Made by a program: the position numbers and the translations under genes
Source of the DNA: Glandiceps talaboti
Lineage: Eukaryota; Hemichordata; Enteropneusta; Spengelidae
Assembly (NCBI RefSeq): GCF_964340395.1
Contig: NC_135554.1
Span: 20,507,592 to 20,571,591 of the forward strand
Length of the DNA: 64,000 nt
Reading direction: 5' to 3'
In this document: positions 1-12,902 of the stretch, one piece after another
How the letters are laid out: the number at the start of each line of letters is the position of its first letter
Position numbering within the stretch: the first letter of the stretch is position 1
The notes under the pieces: model-generated
Database searches by the model: none
What the model was told of the DNA's origin: nothing
What the model saw: the letters and a program-made list of their open reading frames with translations, nothing else

Positions 1-38
1 CAATCTGTCTTAGAGTAAGTCTGCTGTCTGTACACACG

Positions 39-166
39 GTGAGGCATTCTGGGAAACCAATAATACGACAAGCTCTCTATAAACAATATCCTCAGCATTG
101 TTTGGCAAAGAGTAAAACGAGAGTAGGAGCTCATCACTTTGCTTGTTTCCCATAATGCCTCGTTCC
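39..166. repeat. Short inverted-repeat element, ~128 bp
   Basis: GTGAGGCATTCTGGGAAACC at 39-58 and GTTTCCCATAATGCCTCG at 146-163 are imperfect reverse complements. The build suggests a short inverted-repeat element; its ends are not exact. Confidence 0.4.
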
Positions 167-329
167 AGAGTACAGAATGCCTTTTCTATGCCAGATTTGC
201 TAATATAAATATGTTTCAGATAGGATAAATGGTGCAAGGTTGGTGAGAACTCGGACCACAATAGAAAACTTATGGTGAACATAATTTTCTTGAGTTGCCT
301 ATTAAAGCACATAGATATAAAGTCTAGCT

Positions 330-450
330 GCTAGACCTCGGATGTTCTTCCGATACATGACCGAACGTGGCTATCGAGGATGGAACATCGGAGTTCGGGC
401 TAGCCCTCAAGCCCTTGTAGCTGTATGCAAGATAAATCAAATCAAATTGA
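330..450 (+). repeat. Possible LINE/SINE 3' tail
   Basis: A moderately CpG-rich 100 bp ends in TTGTAGCTGTATGCAAGATA followed by AATCAAATCAAAT. Such a tail with a short A/T-rich repeat is typical of non-LTR retroposon 3' ends. No ORF. Confidence 0.35.
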
Positions 451-618
451 TTATGGGTCCGCACTCAAAAATCGTCGCCCTCAACACATGAGCACATGCT
501 AATTCCTGGGAAAGCTGGGAAAGGGTTTGTTACGAGGAATCCAATAAAAAGAAGATGAGGAGGAAAAGGAGACGCAGAGAAACATGGAGAAGATGATTTT
601 TTATTTGTTTACTTTTTC

Positions 619-651
619 GACCGACCGACCGACCGATCGACCGACCGACCC
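619..651 (+). repeat. (CGAC)n microsatellite
   Basis: About eight CGAC units with one substitution. A short related CCGACCGACCC motif recurs at about 46045. Confidence 0.9.
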
Positions 652-666
652 ATAGTTTTCTAAGAA

Positions 667-3600
667 AAAGTAATGAGAAACCTTTTTTATTTAAAAAAGG
701 GGGTCCCCCTAAACACGTGGATGTGCAAGAGGGGTGATTGTTGGATTGATTTGCGAATGAATGATTCAGGATCTCTCATCATAAATCAATGAATACATAA
801 TTGCAGGCATGCCTGTATTACTAACGTTTGAGGTCAAGAATTTAATTGTATTAATTACTTTTGAGATTAAATAATGTTTATGTAAGATAGGACATCCTAC
901 GATTAACAGTCAAAGTTTACCTGTTGGTTTCTTGTTACTTGCATATTACTTATACAACAATTCTGTGTAACAACGGATCGTGTTTGCGGTCGATTCTGCC
1001 AAATCACGACAATAACATTCATGAAATTTGTAATTAGGGTCTGAGGTCATTTCGAGGTGCTACTCTGAGACAAATCATCATATGATGATGATGACTACGG
1101 TGATATGCATCTACACGGTATATGTTTTTTTTTTATCATCGCGATCTTGGTACATAGTCTTTGAGCGCCCTCATTGTCCAGTGTCTATGATTAGTCTCCT
1201 TTCGTTTTTCATGTTTTTATCGTTTACGTCATTTACTTTATACTCCCACAATTCCTTGCAACAGACACTTATCATGGCCGCCTACAGGAGACAGTCTTAG
1301 AGGAAAAGGTTTATTCTAATCAAAGCCCGTTTCGTAGCGATATAGTGGCATCTTTTATTAGTGTTCGGTATCTGTAGGTATCGAACGAATTAAGCGGTCG
1401 CTCTCTTGAGGGGATAGATAGATTTCAAATGTTACCGAAGGTAGTAATTTTATCCCGAAGCTGAAGTCATCGAAACTCTGAATTTTCTGGATTTTGTCCC
1501 GAGTTGAACGCCAGTTAGCAGGCCAAGGTCTCACAATTTTTTACATACTTTATGTTCATGGAAAAGTTTCTCGATTTGAAGCGTTCGCTCTCTGAGAAAA
1601 CAAAGGTAAGATCACAATTCTAAGTTTTATTGTGCACGATTTGTAAACATGCCATCGGAACAAAGGGGAGCAATGTGATCTGTGTCCATCGAGTTTTTAA
1701 ACCCGTTGCACTTGTGGTTTATCCAATATGCCATTCGACCGGCTCAGACTCCAAACATATCGTATAGATTTCTCAACACAATATCTCAATATCTGACTAG
1801 ACTTTGCTTATCTTTGTGAAGTGGTAATAAGCCATTGCAGTCCGTGTCTGTGAGTAAATTATAGTCTCCGACTGTCAGAAGTATAATCCATTGACTTTGA
1901 GTTGCCTCTTGATACTGTTAGTGTTACTGTTACGTATAGTAGTGAAATGTAAATAACTTGACGATCAGGATGTCGGGCAGGTTCCCATGTCAAGTTACCG
2001 CCCTCCATACTACTATACGATGTTAGATATGTCCTTGAAAGTTACCATACCGGCAACTTGGCATGCGCATTGTGGTCTAGTTGCTGAATCATAGTCACGG
2101 ACGTCTTTTACTGTGTAATTCATTCATGAGTCATTATATATACATTGTTATAGTTTACGGAGAATTTCCTCTGGAGAGACTGGAATGAACCTCATATGAA
2201 AGGAAGGGTGTCATATGGTGATATGTAGGCAATTAATCAAGTCTTCGTAACATCTGTGGAGTATTTGAGGGAGGAGGGAAGGGAGGAGGTGTCTCCAACC
2301 TTGATGTTTTAGATAGTTTATATGGTGTTTACTTTGTAATATAGTCTTTTGTACATTGAATACAAAGGCCTGTGTTTGTTCACTGGTATAATGTACATGG
2401 GTATATAGGTACTCACTACTATCAAAGACACTGTCTCTGGTACTATGGAATGTGTGTCCTCTAATAACAGAAATGTTGTTGTTGTGGGCCACATTCATTA
2501 AATAAAGAAGTGTTTCCTTGTTAGTCACAATATAGTTCACTCAAGGAATAAGGGAACGTCAAATATTACTTTGTCAAAAAATTGCATAAAACCAACTTAG
2601 AAATAGAAGACTCACGGCTGTGGATAAATTTTTTCTTCATATAATTAGCACCAGTCAGTGAAAAATCAAACCCCAGTGAAAAGATTTCATAGGATTTCTT
2701 TTCATCTTGTACTTAGAATAGTAAAAATAGGATTATAGCAAACACTTGGATTCTATTTTCGGTCTAAAATTGAAGCCCTTGAAAGTGAAGTTTATACATC
2801 AGATACATTATTTCCTTTCTCGGGTAAAGATACATAGTACACAAAAGCACTGTTTCTTGCATGGAGCGAGAATCTTGGTCATTGTAAAACTTGCAGATTT
2901 CAACATGTCTTCATTTGTGTACTCTCTTAGTGTGTGTTTGCTCACTGTCTCAATACTCCAGACTAAATAAAATAGAGTCTGCCATCAAAATGGAAATCAG
3001 GCTGAATTATCAAATGTGAAGTCTGTGTATCAGCATGATCAGTGTGCCATCTAAGCCAATTTGATGTGCCACTGATGCACAGTAATATCTTGTGGCCCAC
3101 CCAAAATTTGATAATCCTCAATCTGAGGGGTAACTCACAAAAACCCACAATCTATCATTTTGACCCACATCATAAACGCTTGTCATTCAATTTTAGGGTA
3201 CACTATCGTAGTAGAGTTGGAAATTTGAGTTTTGATTGCATGAAATGTGATTAGAATACAACATCAGCATGAGCTAAGTTTGTAATACTTCCCCAGTTGT
3301 GTATTGCTGTATTTGCCACCATGATTCATGTACGCAGGATTCTATACAGACCAAACAGAACTAACAATTGTATCCTGCACATACAATTTTCTGACTAAGG
3401 CAGGAATAATTTGAAAAAGTATTCAACCAAAAAAGGAATAAACGTAACACGCTCTTTGCTAGCTCAAATTGTTCATTCAATTTTGTCAATTTATTAAAAT
3501 GGAAAAATCAGACACTTCAACTCGATCTGTCTACCTAGTAGTGATTGATTACTGGATTCCTGATCTTTCCCTAGATTCACGTTTTTGCAGATCTTTGGGT

Positions 3601-5239
3601 TAGTGTGATTTAATCTATTCAACATCTGTAATACTGACGTAGAAAACTGGCTATGAACCTCTGACCAGGTTTCACTCCAATAAATATGCTTCCTCAATAG
3701 CATGAATAAGAAAATATTGAGACTCGGAAGATGTGAAGACTGAACAAACAGATGAAATATGCTGTGAATTTTTTAGACCTGCCGAACATAAGAATTAGGC
3801 TTCACTCATACCATAGACTGGTATTTAACGTTTTCACAGTTCTGAAAATGTTGATAGCAATATTTGTGTTTCTAATCTGAAAGAAAAAGTAAAAAAAAAA
3901 TGATATAAAAACTTGTGAATTAGAATATTTAAAAAAAAATTTTACTTTGAAAAAATTGGTCAATTGCAGAAATATTGAACACATTTAAAAAGAGATAACA
4001 AGAAAATAACTATGACATGCATGTGTGTACATAAAAATGCAAGTTGACCTAAGGTTAAACTGTACAAAGAAACATAGGTTTATTGTATGCAAAATAAGTA
4101 TACAGACTATACACATCTATACAAGTGTAAGCTCTAACACTAAAAAGCTTTTGAACTAACAATGTGTGAATGAAACTGGAAAGTAGAGATTCAATTTTGG
4201 AAGACTCCAAATTGTAATGTGATAAGTGACATGCATGAATAAAAGATATCAAAAACAGTCTCAAATGACAACATCTACTCAGAATCCCCAAATTTTTTAC
4301 ACACTCTGAGAGTGGAAATTTTCATTTTATGAACCTCGAGTCCATGAAATTTTATTCTTGTATATAATGGACTTTTTTTTCGCTTGAGTGTCATATTGAA
4401 TGAAGTGAGCTAACATTTCACAAAGGCACTATCTTATTCATATAATTTTAAAGGGCTTGAGGGGGTTGGAAATTGTAAGGGTTGAAAAAAAGTGTTACAT
4501 TATCAGCATAGTTTTATCTTGTGTAAAATGTCTTGGCATACAAAATACACAATCCTAAATGGTAGATCTAAGCAAAAATATTCATTTATCTTTTGCTCCC
4601 ATTTTCTTTCCTGAAATCTCGTTCATTTGAAGTCAAAAAAATTGTAAAAAGTTGTTCTTCAGTGTATTTCCCATCTCTTCATAAAATCAGGATAGCCACA
4701 AGCGTTTGTAAATATGCTGGTAATAAATCAATTTAATTTAGAACTATAAATAATATACAATATAGTAATAAGGTTGTGGGGTTTTGTATACGTATACATG
4801 TGTGAAATAGTAAGGTAATTAATTGATGTTTTTCTTGTACATGTACTAACAAAATGTGAAGGACACTTTTATAGAAAATATAACTCTTGGCTGTTTTAGT
4901 TTTTAGTCTCTTCCTGTGTGTGTTTAGTGTTTAGTTCCTTCTTCTTGTTTACATCAAATGTAGTGGTGTTTAACCTGGGCCAAAACATGGTAAAATATTA
5001 TATCCAAGGTCCAAAAATGTTGTTTTTTTGTATTAGCCAAATGTGTATATACTGTGATATACATTTTTTTGTACACTATAGCTGTTGACTGTCTAAGTGT
5101 ACATGTATGTTTTGTTCCTTCTTGACGTAAAGTTTAGTTGTGTTTAACCTCAGCCTTAAGAAAAAAAACAAAGTCACATAAAATGTCCACAGTCCAAAGA
5201 AGTACAAAGTACATCTTAAATGCTGATGTTTTTGGAATC
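667..5239. other. Non-genic stretch, little seen (apart from the CpG patch at 1250-1606)
   Basis: AT-rich, with scattered stops in all frames. Positions 4890-5190 look like two decayed copies of a ~200-bp unit (GTTCCTTCTT, TGTTTAACCT, GTCCAAA in the same order). No ORF that I can call coding. Confidence 0.6.
1250..1606 (+). promoter_or_regulatory. CpG-rich patch and possible first non-coding exon of the SARA-type gene
   Basis: CpG is scarce over most of 1-23000, but about 1315-1606 holds roughly 17 CpGs. It ends at a good donor, ACAAAG followed by gtaaga at 1606. The coding start of the SARA-type gene lies in an exon with its own acceptor at 23446, so at least one upstream exon must exist. 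A short ORF here (MEKFLDLKRSLSEKTK) would not be in frame with that ATG, so the exon would be 5' UTR. The link across about 22 kb is inference. Confidence 0.35.
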
Positions 5240-5560
5240 ACCCTTTTCTTAGAGCCAAAATCCTCACAGTGTGGTCAGCCTTAAGCCATTACTTCTATTG
5301 AGTTGTAATAAGGATCTAAAGCAACACAGCGGCCCTTTACTTCCTCAACTCCCTGAGGAGCATACAATCCATTGCAGCTTCTATAAGCGTATAGGATTAA
5401 AGCATTCACATTGCAACCTCTATCCTACCAGGTCCCCCAATTATACAGCTGGGTTGACTGAGGCACAGTGGTGGTTCAAATCTTGCTCAAGGACTTTAAC
5501 CGTTCAGAAAGAAATGGCAGCGATGGGGTTGTGGTTGTGAAGAAGTTGTAAAATGGAATA
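5240..5560 (+). repeat. Unclassified interspersed repeat
   Basis: GGTCCCCCAATTATACAGCT, GGTTGACTGAGGCACAGTGG and TTGCTCAAGGAC resemble a widespread dispersed motif of marine animal genomes. The 89-codon open frame here has no features of a protein. Class not known. Confidence 0.35.
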
Positions 5561-5714
5561 CTATTTGTGAACATTGTACTGAGTGATTCATGGAGTACTG
5601 TTTTTTATATCTTTATTGGAAATTCATTCTCACACAAATATAAAACCTACCCTGCCACACATTGGTATTTTTACCTTCCATACTATGTAAGGTTATAATT
5701 TAGGGATGATAGTC

Positions 5715-5752
5715 TGCATGTGTGCGTGCGTGTGTCTGTCTGTCTGTCTCTG

Positions 5753-5784
<32 letters not shown>

Positions 5785-6290
5785 AATTTCTCAAAAACGG
5801 CTGGCTCAATTCAAACAAAATTTTGTGCATATATTCTTCAGGAAAATGGCTAGAATTGATTAGGTTTTGGTAACCATCCATGAATATTAATTTAAATGAT
5901 CTATTTGCATAATTAATGTTTTTCAGTAATTAGGCTATATTTCAAGAATGCATGCTTCAAATTCAATATAATTTAATAGCGCATTGATGATAACAAAGTG
6001 CATGTGTCGTATAAAGTTTGATAATATAGCTTTTAATTTGAATGACTCATTTGCATAATTAATGTTTTTCAGTAATTAAGCTAAATCTTAAGAATGCATT
6101 TTTCAAATACAATATAATTTACTACACACATCAACCATAGCGAAGTGCACAGCTTCTGAACAGCTTTGTGATGCAGCTTTTAGTTTTAATGACTCATTTG
6201 CATCATTAAAAATTGCAGTAATTAGACTATATCTTAAAAATGCACTTCAAATTCAATTAAATTTGGTACATACTTCAAACATGACTAATA
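5715..6290 (+). mobile_element. Second family: (GTCT)n head followed by three ~145-bp tandem repeats
   Basis: A TG/TCTG microsatellite (about 5722-5783) is followed by CTCAAAAACGGCTGGCTCAA, a unique ~100 bp, and then three degenerate units marked by ATGACTCATTTGCATAATTA and CAGTAATTAGGCTA, near 5896, 6045 and 6187. The build is like the 8009/14648/17673 family but the sequence differs. Ends are not clear. Confidence 0.5.
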
Positions 6291-6299
6291 GCATATGTT

Positions 6300-8000
6300 C
6301 TATTGCATTCCAACAATTATTGTGTGTAGGCACAAAAATCTAAAGACTTTGCGCTTATGAAAGGCATTCAGTTTAAAATGTGGTTAGAAGTGAAGTGAAA
6401 AGTTTGATCAGAATTTTCTGAATTCATTTCATTAAAATACAAATGTAGTCGGATTTTAGGATTAAAATTTGGGTATGAAAAACTGTTGTCTTGCAGAGCT
6501 GTAGGAAAAAGTTGATCTACTGCAAAAGTATGATCCTGTGTAATCCTTATGAATCCACTGATAAAGGCCTACAAAAAAAAATTGTTTGGTGCCGGTTACC
6601 CAATTGCTGGCCCTACACTTATTTTTACGTATATTCAAGAAAACAATAATGAAATCACAATAATTGTGAAGTATCACAAGAAATAATGGATGCCAGAAAT
6701 GACATCAAGTTAAAAAGACAATATAAAACTGTTCTTCCAATCTGTAATGGCTGTACATCTGATGAGACGAAACCAAAAACACAGATATCACATGGAAAAT
6801 AACAGAAAATATAACTACTCATGTACCTGAACTAGACACTCGCATATGAAAAAAAGTATATATATATATATATATAAAACAAAATAAAAAATCTACCTAC
6901 CCCACCTACTAAGTATTCTAAAATTGAGTATAATTGGAACCACACAAATTTTTTGTTAGGCTTAAGATAACAGTAATGCAAGAACCTGCGGTTGAAACCC
7001 TGGCCTTTGATAATAATATATTTGATAGTCTCTATAAAGTTCTCAATTTGAAATGTACACCCACAGCAGCTGTAAGTTTTGGCACTTTAAAAAAGTATTT
7101 TGTTTGACGTGGCAGATTTTACCTCGTTGATATTCTACAGATGTACAATGTACATGTTGGATCGTTTATTACTTCAAAGTGATATGTTTAGGAAATACAT
7201 AGTCTTGACTATCAATGACCAGGGTATACATGGAAGTGTTGATTTGTAATAATATTAATTTGAACTCTGATCTAAATTCCAAATCGTAACCACAGTGAAC
7301 AAGGAAATATAGCGAGTAATTTTTGAGTTCATGTAAATTATTAGGAAAAGATGAGTATCCAGGTATCCTTATATATTGATTCCCAAATTTATTCTTTGCT
7401 CAATCAAGGAAAATATGAGTGACCTAAGGGGCCTTGTCACTATTAGTCAAAGACTGGTTGTGACAAAACCCTCAGGGTGTATTTTCTAGCTGATTGAGGG
7501 AAAATGTTTGGAATAATGTGACCATATCTGTACAAGATTAATTTTGACATAAAAACAGAATTGTAAAAGCAATTGAAACTTTGATTCTTTGATGAATATT
7601 CTGAGCACGGCAATACTAATACTGTAGACATGTAGAAATAAGAAAATGAAATTCCAATCTTATGTTTTCCATTTGAACGCATACAGCTCTGTTTATGTTT
7701 GGTACACATTGACCAGCGTTACACTGGTATTTTACTCCCTTTAGGCTTTAGAAGTGAACATTTTCCATGAAGTCTGTGGATAAATTTTTAATGAGTAAAA
7801 CTATCATGGTTGTAGCTACTGTGGGTGTAAGATGAGAGATCAGATAACTAGTGCAACCAATCTCTATGGTTTGATGAGAAAACATGAGAAAACATTGACA
7901 AGGTACATTGTAGTTTACTGAGAGGAGAGTTAATTATTCATAGAATCTACCATAATACTGAATTATAGAAAACTGTTCTTTACTTTAGTAGTTACATGTA
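6300..8000. other. Non-genic stretch; possible SINE B-box remnant at 6975-7030
   Basis: AT-rich, with a short (AT)n at about 6857-6876. At 6985-7010 the minus strand reads GGCCAGGGTTTCAACC, like a Pol III B box, and it resembles copies near 9781 and 51226. Nothing else is supported. Confidence 0.4.
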
Positions 8001-8008
8001 TGCTATCA

Positions 8009-8823
8009 TTAGTCCCTGCCGGACGAAGTCCGGGACGGGGACTTATGGATTGGGTTCCGTCGTCTGTCCGTGCGTCCGTCCATCCGTCCGTCCGCAGCCA
8101 TTTCTTGGAGATGCCTGGACCAATTTTTTTCAAACTTGGTACAGGGGCAACATACAATGGCATACATATGCACGTCAATTTGTTTCATGATACGATCCAA
8201 TATGGCCACCTAGCAGCCATTTTGTTTGCTAATTTTCCCTGTCTAAAGCCATAACTCAGACATGCTTGAACAGATCTCATTCAAAGTTGGTATTTGGACA
8301 GTGTTCTATGGCATATATGTGCATATTCATTGTTGTCATGATACGATCCAATATGGCCGCCTGGCAGCCATTTTGTTTGTGAATTTTCATGTCCAAAGCC
8401 ATAACTCAGACATGCTTGAACAGATCTCATTCAAAGTTGGTATTAGGACAGTGTTCTATGACATACATGTTCATATCCATTTTCATTGTGATACGATCCA
8501 ATATGGCTGCCTGGCAGCCATTTTGTTTGTGAATTTTCCATGTCCAAAGCCATAACTCAGACATGCTTGAACAGATCTCATTCAAAGTTGGTATTAGGAC
8601 AGTGTTCTATGACATACATGTGCATATACATTTTCATCGTGATATGATCCCCCATACCCGACCAATCCTTTATTGTTGTAGGCATGTTCCATGTCCAACA
8701 AGCAGACACAACATATCTAAGTCTGTTTGATTTAGGTTCACAAGTGTTGTTGCGTGATCAGAGTAGTGATAATTCCTTAAAACCCAATCATAGTGGGGAC
8801 TATGTCATTCTCAATGACTTGTT
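8009..8823 (+). mobile_element. Microsatellite-headed element with ~150-bp internal tandem repeats, copy 1
   Basis: Order: TTAGTCCC(C/T)GC end; a nested palindrome (CCGGACGAAGTCCGG inside GTCCC..GGGGAC); a (GTCC)n tract; a unique ~100 bp; about 3.5 units of a 150-bp repeat marked by GATACGATCCAATATGGC; and a unique ~180-bp right end with an inverted TAGTGGGGACTA, running to ATGACTTGTT. The architecture resembles the 'pearl'-type non-autonomous elements of molluscs. No transposase is seen. Confidence 0.75.
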
Positions 8824-9013
8824 TTGTCACAGGATGTGTTTTGGAAAGTTTGCTTTTGCTTGGAATCGTAATTTGGTGGGATGGATGGTAGTAGCAATAT
8901 CAGTTTTGTGGATAAGCACAATTATCGATTTTACACAATCAAACCAAGTTTGTATATTGGTATTAGCTCCCAAAAATGGTATGTGACCTACATGTCTATA
9001 CTGTCTACTAAGA

Positions 9014-9016
9014 TGG

Positions 9017-9087
<71 letters not shown>
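9014..9087 (+). repeat. (GACA)n microsatellite
   Basis: Uninterrupted GACA/CAGA units for about 70 bp. A run of about 14 C follows at 9165-9179. Confidence 0.95.
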
Positions 9088-9439
9088 TGCATGCATGCAA
9101 GCATACATGTATACAAATGTACAAATGCATGCAGATATATGACAAACTCTGGCAAGACTTGTCAACCCCCCCCCCCCCCAAGAATAATGGATTGCAGCCT
9201 GAAGTACAACCACCTATATATAAATAAATGGTGACAACTGAAGCTTTAATTGAACATGCAATGATTTATTGTTTTCATTATATAAATGTAATATACTCAA
9301 ACACATGCTAACATTTTAAAATGTGATGACTCATTTGTCATATGCATGTTTATTCAGACTTTGTCGTGGTAATTTTTCATACTGAAATGATATGATCATT
9401 ACAGTACATTTGTATGAAATTATGTAGCACATAGTCTGT

Positions 9440-9640
9440 GATAGTGTGGGGGATATAATTTTGATAGTGTGAGGAGGGGATGTTTTTGATAGTGTGGGGA
9501 GGGGATATGCCTTTGAGAGTGTGGGAGGGGATGTCTGATAGTGTGGGGAGGGGATATGCCTTTGAGAGTGTGGGGAGGGGATGTCTGATAATGTGGGGAG
9601 GGGATACATGTATGTCTTTGATAGGAAGGATGGGGTTATG
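9440..9640 (+). repeat. G-rich minisatellite
   Basis: Degenerate units built on GATAGTGTGGGGAGGGGAT alternate with GCCTTTGAGAGTGTGG; six to seven copies. The G-runs could form quadruplexes. Confidence 0.85.
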
Positions 9641-9780
9641 TTGCAAATGCTGAGAATAGGTGTAGTTCCCCACAATAGTTTCATAATCAACATAAATTAT
9701 GCATTGTATTTAAATCTACAATTGACACTTTAAAATGTATCCGTAATAAATATTAATTCTCATAGAATGTTTTAATTTCA

Positions 9781-9960
9781 AAGGCCAGGGTTTTAATCCC
9801 AGGTTTTTGGATTAGTGTTATTTTATATTCATTGACACTGTGAGGATTAGATAGAATTACTGTATCTTTTATCTTTTGTTTCAGGCCAACTTCTCCTATA
9901 GCCATGCTAGATGACTGTTTTTACTCCTAAACTTTCATCCTAATCCAAACTGGAATGTTT
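9781..9960 (+). mobile_element. tRNA-like SINE remnant
   Basis: GGCCAGGGTTTTAATCCCAG contains a B-box-like GGTTTTAATCC, then GGATTAGTGTTATTTTAT. The same order occurs at 51226 onward (CCAGGGTTTAGATCCCAGG then CATTAGTGTTATCTTATTA). Two to three copies imply a dispersed family. Confidence 0.45.
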
Positions 9961-10487
9961 TGGGGTGGGGGTGTGAGGCAATGAAAAATCACCCATTTTG
10001 AGAATGGTGTTATCACACACTGCACCTCAATTTTACATTTCATTTGACATACCGCATACATTACCAGTGCATATACATGTATCATGTCTTGCTCCGAGTA
10101 CATGTACATATCTATGGAACAACATACATGTACCTTATATACATAACCCGACCTTGTTCTAGGTGAACTGACCCCAGGATAATGCATGTTATATTATTAC
10201 AGCTGTGTCATATGCACTCTGATTGCCTTGTCATCATCTCCATGATATCACCAATGATGTCATGGTACATACATGTAGTTTGGTCAGAATTTTCATTGCA
10301 GTACCTAGGCAAGTCATGAAAAGCACACCTTGTGTCTTTTGGTTGACAAGATCCCCTGATGACAGCATGTAACAGGAAAATGTAATCGAATCTAGGTTAA
10401 GAAATATTATATACATCATATATAATGTTAATAAATTTAGGAAATATTTGACCAGGACTTGAATTCAGCAGTAGTCCGTGACATAGT

Positions 10488-10489
<2 letters not shown>

Positions 10490-10525
<36 letters not shown>
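10490..10525 (+). repeat. (CTA)n microsatellite
   Basis: About twelve uninterrupted ACT/CTA units. Confidence 0.95.
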
Positions 10526-10998
10526 GTACCAAACATCATATCTGCAGACTGCCAAATTTATGAGATGTTAGCCTGACCAATGGAAATCAATCAACAATTG
10601 TACATGTAGCTGAAATAGTTCACTTGGCTTAATCTGACTACCAGTGTTCATGTAGAAGTTAATTTATTATCAGTAGAGAGGAAGTATGTGTAAAAGTCAG
10701 ACTTCATACTAGAAAGAAGTTGTCCAATCATTGCTGGCAATGAGATTGTATTTATCCATTGGTGAACACAAGTGACTGACTTTTCCCAGCTTACATTTTG
10801 TACATAGGATATTTCAAGATTGTAACTCATTGTAACTCTTGAGTTTTTTTGTTCTCAACTGTTTTAACTAGAAAGGATTGCTAGCTCCATCAATAGTACC
10901 ATCAACAGTACTACAATGTTTCAACCCCTAAGGCATATTACAGTAAAGAAAGTGTTATTTTTAATGAGTTGGCTGTCTGAATCTGGCTGACAGTATAC

Positions 10999-11460
10999 TA
11001 CAGCAGAAATACCGAAGGGTCGCCGAAAGTCTGTGTGTAGCAGACACATTTTAATTTTTCTGTTCCCCAAGAATGATTTACACAGATCAGAAACAGGCTT
11101 CCCACAGACCCCTCATCACAAACACAGACAATACCATTAGACCCCAACTGATACACAGACACACAGACAACTTCCTTGGAACAAAGAAGTTATTTAATGT
11201 CATCACATTGCAGGCTCAGATTTTGGCACGTACAAATTGATGATAGCAAGAATTTGAGTTTGTTTGCATGGTTCCTCATGGCGACACGTATGTGCACATA
11301 CATGTACAGTGCCTGCTTGTTGACAGGAGTGTGGTGTTGTTTATATTTGTAATGACTGGTCTGTGGGAAGCCTGTTTCTTATCTATCTAAATTGTTCTTG
11401 GGGAACATAAAATGTGTATGATACACAGTCTTTCAGCGACCCTTTGATATTTCAGCTGTA
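10999..11460. mobile_element. Non-autonomous inverted-repeat DNA element (TA..CAGC ends), ~460 bp
   Basis: Two arms of about 140 bp are imperfect reverse complements. The left reads CAGCAGAAATACCGAAGGGT, then CTGTTCCCCAAGAA and AACAGGCTTCCCACAGACC; the right carries the same in reverse and ends ATATTTCAGCTGTA. TA borders both ends, fitting Tc1/mariner-type TA targets. No ORF of note. Confidence 0.8.
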
Positions 11461-11788
11461 TCATTCAAAGTTAGTCATAAACTGAAATGTTAATAACCCC
11501 GATTGAAATGACCCATGTCCATGGGAGTCAAACTTTTAAAGCTTTATTCTTAGAAAAGAAAATTATTTTCTAAAAACAGAACTAGAGTACATTTCTACGA
11601 CTGATTACCTTTCATATCCATCATGTATGAATCAACGCAGAAAGAGTTTTCCTGTCTACTGGCAATGTTAGTCAAATCCATATATGTATGATGTAAGATT
11701 AAAAGAAGCAATCTTCGGAAACCCTTGGGCTTAGACATTTCAATATTGGGAAAGAAGAACAAGAAAGTACACTAATGTCAGTACATTG

Positions 11789-12300
11789 GAAATGTCATAG
11801 CTGCAATAATTGTAGCGTTAGTTGTGATTGTGAGGGTTTTTTCTTCTGTTTTTCTGATTTTTTTTTGTTCCGATGTTTAATTGGAAGCAAATGCTACAAT
11901 TCCTATGATGTTAATGCAAGTAGACAGAAGTGAAGCAGATCTGAATCACCAAGTTGTGTGGATTTTTCTGCTAAATTACGCTTTACCTGTCAAAAAAATC
12001 TGATATTTCTTTAATTCCAACATTAATTACGGAGCCTTCAAGACCCAAGAAATGTTCAGAGGTACCCCAATCCCATCAACATCTGCAAAAGTAGAAATGC
12101 ATGCAGCATTTTGAAATCAGTAGTATGCTGAATCTCGCTCATGTTTTCAGCATTATTTGAGTTGGCCGGCCCAGCAGGAATTGTACCATTTGTTTCCAGT
12201 TAAACATCGGAACAAAAAAAGCACACACACAAAAAAAAAACAGAAGAAAAACCCCTCAAAATCACAACAAATGGTACAATTATTGCAGCTTGAAATGTCA
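11789..12300. mobile_element. Non-autonomous Mutator-like element, ~494 bp, with 9-bp target duplication
   Basis: Arms of about 140 bp are reverse complements (left AGCTGCAATAATTG..TTCCGATGTTTAA, right TTAAACATCGGAA..CAATTATTGCAGCT). The element spans 11798-12291 and is flanked by the direct repeat GAAATGTCA at 11789-11797 and 12292-12300. Long arms and a 9-bp duplication are the hallmarks of MULEs. No transposase ORF. Confidence 0.8.
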
Positions 12301-12344
12301 GTGAAGTGAACAAAGGGGTGGAGTTGGCGGGGAAAAAGTACAAG

Positions 12345-12795
12345 CAGGTGTTACTAGAGGGTCAGTGACATGACACGCCATACAGCATACATGTATGTTG
12401 AGACTGTCAACTTCCTGGTCAAGATCCCATCTGTCTAGAGCTTCAGTACATAAAGCTCTAATTGTAACCACTTTTTCATAAACTTTGTCCTTATATTCAT
12501 GGAAGAGTACAAGCAGAGGGTCATTGACATGATATGACGTACATGGTACAGCATATGTTGAGACTCAACCCTCTGGCCTAGATCCTATTGTCTAGAACCC
12601 CCCCCCCCCACCACCACCACCACCACCACCACCTCATGTAACTGTAACCACCTTTCCATAAACTTTGTTCTTATGTTCATGGAAAAGACTGTTGTTACTC
12701 AAGGATCAGTGACACGACATGCATAACATACAAGTACAGTAGGACTTAGATTGTATAGCTTTCTGGCCTAGAGATCCTGTCAGTTTAGAGCCCTT
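12345..12795 (+). repeat. Three-copy tandem repeat, ~160-185 bp unit
   Basis: Each unit starts near (G)GGTCAGTGACATGACA (12359, 12518, 12703), continues with TGTTGAGACT and GATCC..CTAGAG, and ends CATAAACTTTGTTCTTATNTTCATGG. The second unit gained a C-run and (CCA)n at 12599-12633. Confidence 0.8.
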
Positions 12796-12902
12796 CGGGT
12801 CGTCTGTAAAATACAACATGTCATGTCACAACTACCAGTTACCATTACCTGAAAGGAGTTAGCCAATGCATAAGGGCACCCTATCCAAGTGTAACTTATA
12901 CT

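Noticed and set aside
10-312. 100-codon minus-strand open frame at the left edge
   Set aside because: No domain recognised; it overlaps a short inverted repeat (39-166) and has no clear splice context. It could be the edge of a gene outside, but I cannot support it.
2211-2540. 109-codon minus-strand frame
   Set aside because: No homology that I recognise and ordinary intergenic base composition.
8000-8555. Open frames reading MLEQISFKVGIRTVFYDIHVH and similar, also at 15192-15467 and 17943-18387
   Set aside because: They are translations of the 150-bp tandem unit, which stays open by chance because the unit is often a multiple of three; the reading changes frame between copies and has no domain.
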